Notes: a model not told the origin generated them from the sequence alone. Positions 16,824-25,377 are shown, counted from the stretch's first letter. The stretch: 42,874 nt of DNA from CAYLLD01 sp964425135 (GCA_964425135.1 CAYRKW010000023.1:1-42874), one strand, 5' to 3'. Translations and numbers: made by a program.

Positions 16824-18371
16824 ATGAGCGACGCGGTTGGAACGGAGCGCCGGGGGCGGCGGGCGCGCAAGCAGGTACGGCAGACGCGGGATGTGACCAT
16901 GTTACCGGCACTCCAGCGGCGTTTGCCGCTGACCGAGCCGATGGATGGCACGCAAATTGAGCGGATTGATGCGGCGTCGATGGATATTCTTGAGGATGTC
17001 GGGGTTGTCTTTCGCGACCCGATTGCTCTGAGTGACTGGCGCAAGGCAGGCGCAGATGTGCGCGGGGAACGGGTGCATCTGGATCGCGGGTTGGTGCGGG
17101 AGCTGATCACGAGCATTCCCGAAAGTTTCACCTATCACGCGCGCAATCCGGCCAACAATCTGCCGTTTGGCAAGGATCATGCGATTTTCGTGCCCATGAC
17201 CGGCGCGCCTTACCTGCGGGATCTGGAGGATGTGCGGCGCGCGCCCACACTTGATGATCTGGCAAATTTTCACAAACTGAGCCACATGCTGCCGGTGATC
17301 CATTCATCCGCGCATCATATTGTCGAGCCGATGGATCATCCGATCTCGCACCGGCATTTGCGCATCACTTATTCGTCGATGAAGCATTCGGACAAGACGT
17401 TCATGGGGATGACGACGAGCCCCAAGAACGCCGAAGATGTCATGGAGATGTGCGCGGTTTTGTTCGGGGAGGACTACCTCGAAACCCACGCAGTTTGCAC
17501 CGGCAATTGCAATGGGAACTCGCCGCTGGTCTGGGATGAAACGATGCTGGGCGCACTTCGGGCGTTTTCCAAGCGCAACCAGCCGATCCTGTGCTCGCCT
17601 TTCGTTTTGGGCGGGGCGAACACGCCTGCCTCGGTCGCCCCGACGGTCGCGCAACTAAATGCGGAGGCGCTGAGCGCGCTGGCCTACACGCAGGTGGTGC
17701 GCAAGGGGGCGCCTGCGATTTACGGGCATTACCTATCGACAGTCAGTATGAAATCGGGCGCGCCTATGGCTGGGACGCCGGAGATCAGCTTGATGAATTT
17801 CATGATCGGTCAGATGGCGCGGTTTTATGGGGTGCCTTGGCGCAGCTCGAACACGCTGGGCGGGGCCAAGACCTTTGATGCGCAAGCAGGCTATGAGAGC
17901 GCCATGACAATGAATGCGGTGCTGATGGCGGGGGCGAATTACCTCTGGCATTCGGCGGGGTGGAATGAGGCGGGCATGCATTGCTCGATGGCCAAGTTTG
18001 TCGTTGATGCGGAAGTGTGTGCGATGGGGTATCGCATGGCGGAAGGCATTCGCTGGGACGATTTTGACGAGGCGCTGGCGGCGGTGCGCGATGTGGGTCC
18101 GGGCGGACATTATCTGGGGCATCCGCATACGCTGGAGAATTTCCAGCGGGCGTTTTTCATGCCGGAGATGTTCGACAACAACTCGATCGAGCAATGGCAG
18201 GCGGAAGGCTCGGTCGAGATCAACGAACGGGGTTTGGCACGGGCGCGTGATTTGCTGACCGAGTACGAAGAGCCTGCGCTGGATGCGGGCGTGGATGAGG
18301 CTTTGCGCGACTATATTGCACGGCGCGAGCAGGAGATCCCGGCGGCAGACGCGCTCAATCAGGAGTATTGA
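16824..18371 (+). CDS. MttB-family corrinoid methyltransferase, non-pyrrolysine
   Basis: A 515-aa member of the trimethylamine methyltransferase (MttB) superfamily: RIDAASMDILEDVGVVFRDPIAL at the start, then the TIM-barrel core (VCTGNCNGNSPLVWDETM, GGANTPASVAPTVAQLNAEALSALAY). It has no in-frame amber codon, so it is of the non-pyrrolysine kind, exemplified by the glycine-betaine methyltransferase MtgB. Such enzymes move a methyl group from a quaternary amine to a cobalamin-binding protein. No corrinoid protein or MtgA-like partner is in the window. GGAAGG precedes the start. It is followed by a PuuB-like FAD oxidase. The exact methyl donor is unknown. Confidence 0.9.
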   Translation: MSDAVGTERRGRRARKQVRQTRDVTMLPALQRRLPLTEPMDGTQIERIDAASMDILEDVGVVFRDPIALSDWRKAGADVRGERVHLDRGLVRELITSIPESFTYHARNPANNLPFGKDHAIFVPMTGAPYLRDLEDVRRAPTLDDLANFHKLSHMLPVIHSSAHHIVEPMDHPISHRHLRITYSSMKHSDKTFMGMTTSPKNAEDVMEMCAVLFGEDYLETHAVCTGNCNGNSPLVWDETMLGALRAFSKRNQPILCSPFVLGGANTPASVAPTVAQLNAEALSALAYTQVVRKGAPAIYGHYLSTVSMKSGAPMAGTPEISLMNFMIGQMARFYGVPWRSSNTLGGAKTFDAQAGYESAMTMNAVLMAGANYLWHSAGWNEAGMHCSMAKFVVDAEVCAMGYRMAEGIRWDDFDEALAAVRDVGPGGHYLGHPHTLENFQRAFFMPEMFDNNSIEQWQAEGSVEINERGLARARDLLTEYEEPALDAGVDEALRDYIARREQEIPAADALNQEY

Positions 18372-18468
18372 GGGCGGTGGCTGAGGCGGGCGCTTCTTCG
18401 TTGTTCATCATGGGATGCTGGTCGCGTCGCCGCTTGAGAGCCGTGTGCGATTTGCGATTGAGAGCGCT

Positions 18469-19803
18469 GTGAAGGTTACGCGGTTTCCTCATGATCCGGG
18501 TCCGGCGGGATGGAATGCGTTGCTCCCTGCCCCGCCGCCTGCGCGCGTTTTGGATGAAGCGATCACCGCCGATTGGTTGGTGATTGGGGCCGGGTTTGCC
18601 GGGTTGTCGGCGGCCTATCGACTATCGCAATTGCGGCCCATGGACCGGATCGTTCTGCTTGAGGCGGTTCGGATTGGCGAAGGGCCAGCGGGGCGCAATT
18701 CGGGGTTCATGATCGATCTGCCGCATGATTTGGCCTCAGATCAGTATAGTGGCGCTTTGGCCCGGGATCAGGCGCAGACGGCGGACAACCGGATTGGCAT
18801 TGATCTGGCGCGCGAGATGGCTGAGGCCTATGGGCTGAGCGCGGAGGCTTTTGCGCAATCGGGCAAGGTCAGCGGTGCTGCCAGCGCGCGAGGGGCGGCG
18901 CATATCGCGGATTACGCGCGGCATCTGCGCGCCATGGGCGAGCCGTTTGAGGTGCTGGATGCGCAGGATATGCGCGAGATGACGGGCGGGACATACTATC
19001 GCGGCGGGCTGTTTACGCCCAAGGCTGCGATGATCCAGCCTGCGCTTTATGTGCGCGAGATCGCGGATGGATTGCGGCAGCGCGGGGTGGAGATTTTCGA
19101 GAACAGCCCTGTAGAGGAGTTTGTGCGTCAGGGGTCTGATTGGGTGGCGAAGTCCCCGCGCGGGCAGGTAACGGCGCCGCAGGTTATTCTGGCGGTTAAT
19201 GGCCATCTGGAGAGTTTTGGTCATATGGCCGGTCGTTTGATGCATGTTTTTACATATGCGTCCATGACCCGCGCGCTGAGCGCGGATGAGCGCGCGCAGA
19301 TGGGTGGTCGGGCGATTTGGGGCCTGACCTCTGCCGATCCGATGGGAACGACTGTGCGCCGGATCAATGGGGCCTTTGGTGCGCGGATCGTGGTGCGCAA
19401 TAGGTTCACCTATGACCCCAAGATGCGTGTTGGCCGGAACCGGATCGAGCGCGTGGCTCTAGATCATGACAGGGCGTTCGCGGCACGGTTTCCGATGCTT
19501 TCAGGTGTGGCGATGGAATATCGCTGGGGTGGGCGGCTGTGTTTGAGCCGGAACAATGTGCAGGTTATTCGCGGGCTGGATGACGGGCTTTGGTCGGCGT
19601 GCGTGCAGAACGGGCTCGGCACGGCAAAGGGGACGTTTGCGGGAAAGATGGCGGCGGAGGCGGCGGTTGGGGTGACCTCTGATGCGTTGGAGCGGGCGTT
19701 GGGGGAGGATATGCCAGCAAAATTGCCGCCCAAGAGCTTGACAGCTCTGGGGGCCGGGCTTCGGTTGCGTTGGGGGGAGGGGCGGGCAGGCCTTGAGAAA
19801 TAG
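18469..19803 (+). CDS. FAD-dependent amine oxidoreductase (PuuB/DadA-like)
   Basis: A flavoprotein of about 444 aa. The dinucleotide motif is in DWLVIGAGFAGLSAAYRLSQL, followed by LLEAVRIGEGPAGRNSGFM, GGLFTPKAAMIQPALYVREIADGL and a C-terminal RWGGRLCLSRNN FAD-closing segment. It resembles gamma-glutamylputrescine oxidase and other DAO-fold secondary or primary amine oxidases. The GTG at 18469 (VKVTRFPHDPGP) is preferred. ATG 18415 would add 18 residues without a good ribosome site. It follows mttB and could deaminate the demethylated amine to an aldehyde for the ALDH at 14743. A clean hairpin follows the stop. Confidence 0.87.
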   Translation: MKVTRFPHDPGPAGWNALLPAPPPARVLDEAITADWLVIGAGFAGLSAAYRLSQLRPMDRIVLLEAVRIGEGPAGRNSGFMIDLPHDLASDQYSGALARDQAQTADNRIGIDLAREMAEAYGLSAEAFAQSGKVSGAASARGAAHIADYARHLRAMGEPFEVLDAQDMREMTGGTYYRGGLFTPKAAMIQPALYVREIADGLRQRGVEIFENSPVEEFVRQGSDWVAKSPRGQVTAPQVILAVNGHLESFGHMAGRLMHVFTYASMTRALSADERAQMGGRAIWGLTSADPMGTTVRRINGAFGARIVVRNRFTYDPKMRVGRNRIERVALDHDRAFAARFPMLSGVAMEYRWGGRLCLSRNNVQVIRGLDDGLWSACVQNGLGTAKGTFAGKMAAEAAVGVTSDALERALGEDMPAKLPPKSLTALGAGLRLRWGEGRAGLEK

Positions 19804-19804
19804 C

Positions 19805-19823
19805 GCCCCACGCATCGTGGGGC
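19805..19823 (+). terminator. Hairpin after the FAD oxidoreductase gene
   Basis: GCCCCACG-CAT-CGTGGGGC is an 8-bp perfect stem with a 3-nt loop, starting 2 bp after the stop codon and followed by ATTATATTT. The T-tract is interrupted, so it is a weak intrinsic terminator or an mRNA 3'-end stabiliser. Confidence 0.65.
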
Positions 19824-19829
19824 ATTATA

Positions 19830-19891
19830 TTTGGTTTGCGTTCGGCACGCAGCCGTCGCTGCGCGCGACGGGCGGGATATTTTCAAACCAA
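19830..19891. repeat. Convergent-gap element (TTTGGT ... GCGGGATATTT ... AAACCAAAG)
   Basis: TTTGGTTTG (19830-19838) and CAAACCAAA (19882-19890) are inverted arms around a GC-rich centre with GCGGGATATTTT. The same arrangement recurs at 39666-39712. Both copies follow a terminator hairpin and sit just before the stop of a minus-strand gene. Confidence 0.6.
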
Positions 19892-19896
19892 AGACG

Positions 19897-20892
19897 TTAG
19901 TCAGCGGTGGTTTGGGTGAGGATGTCGATGCCTTGCTGGTTCCAGAAGTGCAGCAGATCGATGAATATCCAGTTTTCGGTCAGTTTGTCGCCGTCGCGTC
20001 TGTAGATGTCGATGACGCGCATATCGGCGGATTTGCCTGTGGGTGCCATGCCCATGAATTCTGTTTGTTGTGTTAATGTCAGGTTGGGCCAGCCGAAGAA
20101 ACCGCCGAAATTGCCTTCGGCGAGTTTACAGATATGGCCATTGAACTGACGGGTTTTGAAGGCCTCGCGGAACGGGCCGGAATGCTGTTTGGCGTAGCGT
20201 TCGATTGTGTAGGTCGCGCCGATGCCCGCCGGGCCCCACCAGATCATATCTTCGTTCCACGAGCGGCGCAGCTCGTCTTCGAGTGACTCGATGCGGCCGC
20301 CGCTCCATGTCGCGATATCGGTGACCATGTGGTTGATGGCTGCGAGGGTTTTCTCGCCTTCTGACGCCTCTTGTGGCGTGAACATCAGACCATCGTGGGT
20401 CATGGGGCCGGGCTGGACCGAATGGGCGGCGGTTTGGGTGGGAAAGGGTTGCAGACCAGCCTGGATCATCAGGTGCGGGATGTCGAAATACATGGCGGTT
20501 TCGGTGATCTTGCCACCCTCGACTTTGTGAAATTCGCAATAGCGCAGGAAGATCATTTTGCCGGTCGGTTTGATGCCGAGCCATGGTGCATCGAAAAGGC
20601 CCATCAGGTGGCCCATGGAGACGACCCATGTGCTTTTGAACCCGTCGATCTGGTTGCGGCCTGCCATGAAGATATCCATGCGGCGCTGCATGGATGTCAG
20701 CGCATTGCGCAGCGGTTGCCAGAAGGTTTGCGCGACGTCTTTGGGGTCGGTTTTTTCGTGGAACGGGTGGAAGCCGCGCCAGAGGTAGCTGTCGCTGCAA
20801 TAACGCGTCAGGACCGACGCGATATCATCAGGGGCGGCCGTGTCGAGGGCTTGATAATAGCTGCGGATGAGGGTTTTTTCGGCTTGAAACAT
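19897..20892 (-). CDS. SnoaL/NTF2-fold protein with two domains (polyketide-cyclase-like)
   Basis: A 331-aa protein with two SnoaL-like alpha+beta cones: residues about 1-150 (LIRSYYQALDTAAPDDIASVLTRY, then FFLRYCEF-type IFLRYCEFHKVEGGKITETAMYFD) and about 175-325 (NEDMIWWGPAGIGATYTIERY, then IDIYRRDGDKLTENWIFIDLLHF). Domain sense: small hydrophobic pocket used for cyclisation, isomerisation or hydration; no catalytic assignment can be made. Start ATG 20892 removes 29 residues that would lie in the operator region. It is homologous to the proteins at 25374 and 26339 and is divergent from the ABC operon across two LacI-type operators, so it is probably co-regulated with it. Confidence 0.86.
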   Translation of the reverse strand: MFQAEKTLIRSYYQALDTAAPDDIASVLTRYCSDSYLWRGFHPFHEKTDPKDVAQTFWQPLRNALTSMQRRMDIFMAGRNQIDGFKSTWVVSMGHLMGLFDAPWLGIKPTGKMIFLRYCEFHKVEGGKITETAMYFDIPHLMIQAGLQPFPTQTAAHSVQPGPMTHDGLMFTPQEASEGEKTLAAINHMVTDIATWSGGRIESLEDELRRSWNEDMIWWGPAGIGATYTIERYAKQHSGPFREAFKTRQFNGHICKLAEGNFGGFFGWPNLTLTQQTEFMGMAPTGKSADMRVIDIYRRDGDKLTENWIFIDLLHFWNQQGIDILTQTTAD

Positions 20893-20922
20893 GCGGCGCT
20901 TGCTTTGGTTTTTTGTCGATCC

Positions 20923-20937
20923 TAAAAGCGCTTGCCA
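20923..20937. promoter_or_regulatory. Candidate LacI-family operator 1
   Basis: On the minus strand this reads TGGCAAGCGCTTTTA, with a perfect central AAGCGCTT palindrome. It matches the general TGNAANCGNTTNCA-like form of LacI/CcpA-family sites with central CG. It lies 31 bp upstream of the SnoaL start on one side and 87 bp upstream of the ATPase start on the other. Confidence 0.55.
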
Positions 20938-20963
20938 AAAGCGCGGCAAAAAGTCTAGCGTTA

Positions 20964-20979
20964 TTGCAAACGTATGCAA
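20964..20979. promoter_or_regulatory. Candidate LacI-family operator 2
   Basis: TTGCAAACGTATGCAA is a 16-bp palindrome with one mismatched pair, centred on CG, as in LacI-family sites. Its centre is about 41-42 bp (four helical turns) from operator 1, which would allow cooperative binding or looping by the LacI protein encoded at the end of the operon (28223). Confidence 0.6.
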
Positions 20980-21023
20980 AAGCGAATCTTGACCGCCTCA
21001 CGCGGCGCGCCAGCGGGGACAAA

Positions 21024-22076
21024 ATGGCAGAAATTCAACTGCGCAATGTCGGCAAACGCTGGGGGTCTTTTGTCGGGGTTGATAACTTCGATCTGACGAT
21101 TGCTGATAAGGAATTTCTGGTTCTTTTGGGCCCATCGGGCTGCGGCAAAACCACGACGATGCGGATGATCGCAGGGCTTGAGGATGTCACTGAGGGTGAG
21201 ATTAGCATTGATGGGCGCGTGATCAACGATCTTGATCCCAAGGACCGCGATGTGGCGATGGTGTTCCAGTCCTATGCGCTTTATCCGAACATGGATGTCT
21301 ATGAGAACATCCGCTTTCCTTTGAAGGTGCGCAAAATCGATCCATCGACCCATGATGCGAAGGTGCGGCGCGCCTCGGCGATGGTTGAATTGGATGATTT
21401 TTTGCATCGCAAACCGGCTGAGTTGTCGGGCGGGCAGCGTCAGCGTGTTGCGCTGGCGCGCGCGATTGTGCGTGAGCCGAATGTGTTCCTTATGGACGAG
21501 CCATTGTCCAACCTGGACGCCAAGCTGCGGGTGAGCACGCGGGCGCAGATCAAAAACCTCAGTCATGAACTGGCGGTCACGACAATATATGTCACCCATG
21601 ATCAGATCGAGGCGATGACGCTGGCGGATCGGGTTGTGGTGATGAAAGAAGGCGTGGTGCAACAAGTCGGCAGTCCAACCGAGATTTATGATGCGCCTGC
21701 CAATGCGTTTGTTGCGAGCTTTATCGGCAACCCGGCGATGAACCTTTTGAACGGCGAGATCAGCGATGGGACGTTTCGTACCGAGCATTCCGAGATATCG
21801 GGGCTGCGTGCGCCGGACGGGCCGGTGACGCTTGGGTTTCGCGCTGAGGATGCGGCGCTGGCGGAGGGCCAATCGGGTCAGATCAGCGCGCCGATCTATA
21901 CGATGGAGCTGTTGGGCGATGCCACGATGATATCGGTTCGGGTTGGCGGGGCTTTGGTTTCGGTCAAGGCGGATAAGAGCTATCGGGCGGAAATCGGAGA
22001 TATGGTCTCAATTTCCGTACCGAATGATATTTGCCATCTGTTTTCAACACAAACAGGTGCGCGGATTGAGCGGTAA
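21024..22076 (+). CDS. ABC transporter ATP-binding protein (MalK/UgpC type)
   Basis: A 350-aa ATPase energising solute import. Walker A GPSGCGKTTT (about residues 35-44), signature LSGGQRQRVALARAIV, Walker B VFLMDEPLSNLD and H-loop YVTHDQIEAMTLADR are all intact. The long C-terminal TOBE/OB region (about 240-350) is typical of the MalK/UgpC subfamily, which serves family-1 binding proteins. ATG 21024 with GCGGGGA upstream is preferred; the 37-residue upstream extension would run through operator 2. It is the first gene of the binding protein, permease, SnoaL and dehydrogenase operon. Confidence 0.95.
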   Translation: MAEIQLRNVGKRWGSFVGVDNFDLTIADKEFLVLLGPSGCGKTTTMRMIAGLEDVTEGEISIDGRVINDLDPKDRDVAMVFQSYALYPNMDVYENIRFPLKVRKIDPSTHDAKVRRASAMVELDDFLHRKPAELSGGQRQRVALARAIVREPNVFLMDEPLSNLDAKLRVSTRAQIKNLSHELAVTTIYVTHDQIEAMTLADRVVVMKEGVVQQVGSPTEIYDAPANAFVASFIGNPAMNLLNGEISDGTFRTEHSEISGLRAPDGPVTLGFRAEDAALAEGQSGQISAPIYTMELLGDATMISVRVGGALVSVKADKSYRAEIGDMVSISVPNDICHLFSTQTGARIER

Positions 22077-22157
22077 CGCTCACTCATTTTCGGGCGAAGT
22101 GTCCGGAACAACTCGGGTGTGGACTTGCAAGACACATCCTACGACAGGGAGAGACTG

Positions 22158-23387
22158 ATGATGTTGAAGAAACTGGCGCTGACCGGCGCTTTGATGATGA
22201 CGGCAGCAGGTGCCTATGCCGAATGCGTAATCGACAGTGGTCGATTGAGCGTGGTTGGCAATGAGTTTCCTGCCATTCAGACAGTTGCAGCAAATGCGGC
22301 AAGCTGTTCGGGCATTGATGCCAAGACCAACCTGACCGCAGATCATCAGAAGATCAATGTGGCGGGTATGCAGGGCAATCCGGCTGAATACACCACCGCG
22401 ATTGTGGCGAACTCGTCGATTGTGGCGCTGATGAATGAGGATGTGATCCGCCCGCTTGACGATCTTGTTGCAGCGCATGGTCAGGACATCCCCAAGAACC
22501 AGCTGATCACGATTGATGGCAAGGTGATGGCGGTGGCCTTCATGGCGAACGCGCAGCATCTTGTTTATCGCAAGGACATTTTGGCAGAGATCGGTGTTGA
22601 GCCGCCAAAGTCATACGAAGAGCTTTTGGCCGCTGCGCAGATGATCCGCGAGAAAGGTCTGATGGAAAACCCGGTTGGCGGTGCATATGCTGCGGGCTGG
22701 AACCTCGCGCAGGAATTCGTGAACATGTACATTGGCCAAGGCGGTGAATTCTACAAGCCAGGCACGCCGGAAGCCTCGATCAACAACGCGCAAGGTGTTG
22801 CGGCGCTGGAGATGATGAAGTCGCTGACCGAATACATGAACCCGGACTTCCTGACACATGACAGCAACGCCACATCTGCTGAATGGGAAGCGGGCAATGT
22901 TGCGCTGATGAATATGTGGGGCTCGCGTTCGGGCGTTCTGATGGACGACGAAGGTGCTGAGCCGGTTGTGTACGAGAACACGGCTGTCGGCGGTCCGATG
23001 ACCGTTGGTGGTGGTGACAGCCGCGCCTCCACATTGTGGTGGGATGGCTGGACTGTGTCCAAGAATATCTCGGACGAAGATGCTGAAGCGACATTCCTTG
23101 CGATGAAGTATGGCATCAGCCCTGCGATTCTGAACGACGAGACCATGGGTCAGGCGGTTTGGATGATCGAAGGTTATGAGCCGGCGCCGGTGAACGCAGG
23201 TGTGTTTGACGCCATTGGTGCAGGCACAACGCCGTATCCGATGCTGCCATACCACGGCTTGCTGCACACAGCGCTTGGCGACAATCTTGCGGACTTCCTG
23301 CAAGGCAAAGAGAGCGCCGAGCAGGCTTTGGCAGACGTTGAAGCGGCCTATACGGCTGCGGCCAAAGAAAAAGGCTTCCTGAACTAA
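22158..23387 (+). CDS. Extracellular solute-binding protein (family 1) of the ABC importer
   Basis: A 409-aa periplasmic binding protein with a Sec signal peptide (MMLKKLALTGALMMTAAGAYA, probable cleavage at AYA-EC) and no lipobox. The mature part has a family-1 sugar/polyol-type fold: KINVAGMQGNPAEYTTAIV, NAQHLVYRKDILAEIGVEPPKSYEELLAAA, EWEAGNVALMNMWGSR and WWDGWTVSKNI. Trp-rich ligand-pocket segments suggest a polyol, sugar or similar polar solute. GGGAGAG lies just upstream of ATG 22158; 22161 is also possible. A strong hairpin after the stop may keep its mRNA level above that of the permeases. Confidence 0.94.
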   Translation: MMLKKLALTGALMMTAAGAYAECVIDSGRLSVVGNEFPAIQTVAANAASCSGIDAKTNLTADHQKINVAGMQGNPAEYTTAIVANSSIVALMNEDVIRPLDDLVAAHGQDIPKNQLITIDGKVMAVAFMANAQHLVYRKDILAEIGVEPPKSYEELLAAAQMIREKGLMENPVGGAYAAGWNLAQEFVNMYIGQGGEFYKPGTPEASINNAQGVAALEMMKSLTEYMNPDFLTHDSNATSAEWEAGNVALMNMWGSRSGVLMDDEGAEPVVYENTAVGGPMTVGGGDSRASTLWWDGWTVSKNISDEDAEATFLAMKYGISPAILNDETMGQAVWMIEGYEPAPVNAGVFDAIGAGTTPYPMLPYHGLLHTALGDNLADFLQGKESAEQALADVEAAYTAAAKEKGFLN

Positions 23388-23405
23388 ATCAGGCGCCGAT
23401 GATTT

Positions 23406-23432
23406 GCAGGGGGCGGATGGTCTGCCCCCTGC
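23406..23432 (+). terminator. Intra-operon hairpin after the binding-protein gene
   Basis: GCAGGGGGC (23406-23414) pairs perfectly with GCCCCCTGC (23424-23432) over a 9-nt loop, followed by CCTTTTCG. It starts 18 bp after the binding-protein stop and 57 bp before the first permease start. This is the usual place for an attenuating or mRNA-stabilising stem-loop in ABC importer operons. Confidence 0.75.
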
Positions 23433-23462
23433 CCTTTTCGACATTTTTCAGGACCTCCCAAG

Positions 23463-24485
23463 ATGAAGCATAAGGCATTCATAATGTTTGTGGCCCCTTC
23501 GGCCCTTGCTATGCTTTTGTTCATCTTTTTTCCGATCATTTCGATCATCGTGCAATCGCTGCATGTGGCGCATGATCAGGTGATCGTCACCGTTGAGAAT
23601 TGCGGCCCGTTTGGATGCACGCAATCCACGACGATTGACCAAGAGGCCACAGCTGCGCTGCGCGAGGCGGAGCCATTGGGCCGTTTTGCCGGGCTGACGA
23701 CCTACAAAGATCGCAACCATCTGGCGATCGAAGAGCTTGGCACTGCGTGGCAGAGCACGGATAATCTGCGCGATTTTACCACCCAGATGCTGAACCTGCC
23801 GTTTTACAGCGCGATGGCGTTCACGCTGACATTTACCTTCGTGGTGACGCCCTTGGTGATCATTCTGGGTTTTATCATCGCGGTTGCGGTGAACTCGGCG
23901 GCGAAGCGCATTCGCGGGCCGTTGATCTTCTTCTCGCTGCTACCGATGATCGTGACGCCGCTGATCGGCTCTCTCATCCTGTTTTGGATGGTCGATGCGC
24001 GCGGCATCATCGGGAGCAGTTTGCAGGTGCTGGCGGGCGATCCTGAGCTCTCGGTCAAAGCCTCCACGCCGCTGATGTGGATCATGCTGATGGTTTACGG
24101 CGTTTGGCACTCAGCTCCTTTTGCCTTCATTGTTTACTACGCGGGGCTTCAGACGGTGAACACCGATACGCTGGAGGCCGCCCGCATTGATGGGGCGAGC
24201 CGGTGGGAGCAGATACGCTATGTGGTGATCCCGCATCTTCTGCCGCTCACAACGTTTATTGCGCTGATGCAGCTGATGGATAATTTCCGCGTCTTTGAGC
24301 CGATTGTGAGCTTTGCAGCGAGCGCGCACGCCAAGTCGCTGTCTTGGGCGATTTACAATGACCTGAGCGGGGAGACGCGGCAGTTGTCTTCGGCGGCGGC
24401 AACCTCGGTTCTGACGATTATTGGCGTGGCCATCCTGCTCTCGCCGGTGCTGGTGCGCACCTACCGCGAATACGGCAAGAAGTGA
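23463..24485 (+). CDS. ABC transporter permease 1 (MalF-like)
   Basis: A 340-aa inner-membrane permease with about six membrane segments and the cytoplasmic EAA loop EAARIDGASRWEQIRYVVIPHLLP, which docks on the ATPase. Between the first and second membrane segments there is an unusually long, polar periplasmic insert (about residues 35-110) containing a Cys pair in VENCGPFGCTQS, possibly a disulfide. Partner permease is 24496. The start follows CCTCCC, which is not a Shine-Dalgarno site, so the permease may depend partly on re-initiation. Confidence 0.93.
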   Translation: MKHKAFIMFVAPSALAMLLFIFFPIISIIVQSLHVAHDQVIVTVENCGPFGCTQSTTIDQEATAALREAEPLGRFAGLTTYKDRNHLAIEELGTAWQSTDNLRDFTTQMLNLPFYSAMAFTLTFTFVVTPLVIILGFIIAVAVNSAAKRIRGPLIFFSLLPMIVTPLIGSLILFWMVDARGIIGSSLQVLAGDPELSVKASTPLMWIMLMVYGVWHSAPFAFIVYYAGLQTVNTDTLEAARIDGASRWEQIRYVVIPHLLPLTTFIALMQLMDNFRVFEPIVSFAASAHAKSLSWAIYNDLSGETRQLSSAAATSVLTIIGVAILLSPVLVRTYREYGKK

Positions 24486-24495
24486 GGGGCGACGT

Positions 24496-25377
24496 ATGAG
24501 CAGTCAGGCCCAAAAGCGTCCCGTCTCGGTCAATATTCTGATCATCGGTATTCTGGGGATCTGGATGATCCTGGCGGCCTTCCCCTTCCTGTGGACCCTT
24601 TGGGGATCGTTCAAGGTGGAGGGGGATTTCTTCTCGAAAGCTGATTGGACGAACTCGCTTCGCGGTGCCTTTACGCTGGTGGAGACCGGTGGGCGGTTCA
24701 CAGGCGATGGGTATGAAGGGGCGTGGATTCAGGAAGAGTTCTGGCGCGCGACGTGGAATTCGATACTGGTGTGCCTCTTCACGGTGACAATCTCGCTGAC
24801 GCTGGGCACGCTGGGCGGCTATGCGCTGGCGCGCTCGACTTATCGCTATGCGTTCTGGTTCCTGCTGATCGCGCTGATTTTCCGCGCCTTGCCGCAGATC
24901 ACACTGGTGTCGGGTTATTTGCCGGTGTTCTTTCAGTGGAATCTCTGGGGGCATCTGCCCACAGCGGTCATCGTGCTGGTGGCGATCAACCAGCCCTTTA
25001 CGCTGTGGATGCTGCATTCGTTCTTCAAGAACATCCCGCAGGATCTGGATGAGAGCGCAATGGTGGACGGCTGCACCCGCTTTCAGGCCTTCCGGCATGT
25101 GATCATTCCGGTGATGTGGCCGGGGGTGATCACGACGGGGCTGTTTTCGTTTCTACTCGCGTACAACGATTTTGCTGTCACAACGATGATCCTGTCGAAA
25201 GAGAACCAGACGATGGTGCCGAAAATCGCGAGCTTTCTGGGAACAACGCAGACCAAAGGCAACGTGATGTTCGCTGTCGCCGCTGTTGTGTCGACCACTG
25301 CACCGCTGTTCCTGATGATCATGTTTTTCCAACGCCAGATTGTCTCTGGCTTGACCGCTGGGGCGGTGAAAGGGTGA
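24496..25377 (+). CDS. ABC transporter permease 2 (MalG-like)
   Basis: A 293-aa inner-membrane permease with six predicted membrane segments and the EAA loop ESAMVDGCTRFQAFRHVIIPVMWPG. It also has a polar insert after the first membrane segment (FKVEGDFFSKADWTNSLRG and on). GAGGGGC before ATG 24496 supports this start; the 25-residue upstream extension overlaps permease 1. Its stop overlaps the next start in a GTGA, so the transporter is translationally coupled to the SnoaL protein. Confidence 0.94.
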   Translation: MSSQAQKRPVSVNILIIGILGIWMILAAFPFLWTLWGSFKVEGDFFSKADWTNSLRGAFTLVETGGRFTGDGYEGAWIQEEFWRATWNSILVCLFTVTISLTLGTLGGYALARSTYRYAFWFLLIALIFRALPQITLVSGYLPVFFQWNLWGHLPTAVIVLVAINQPFTLWMLHSFFKNIPQDLDESAMVDGCTRFQAFRHVIIPVMWPGVITTGLFSFLLAYNDFAVTTMILSKENQTMVPKIASFLGTTQTKGNVMFAVAAVVSTTAPLFLMIMFFQRQIVSGLTAGAVKG

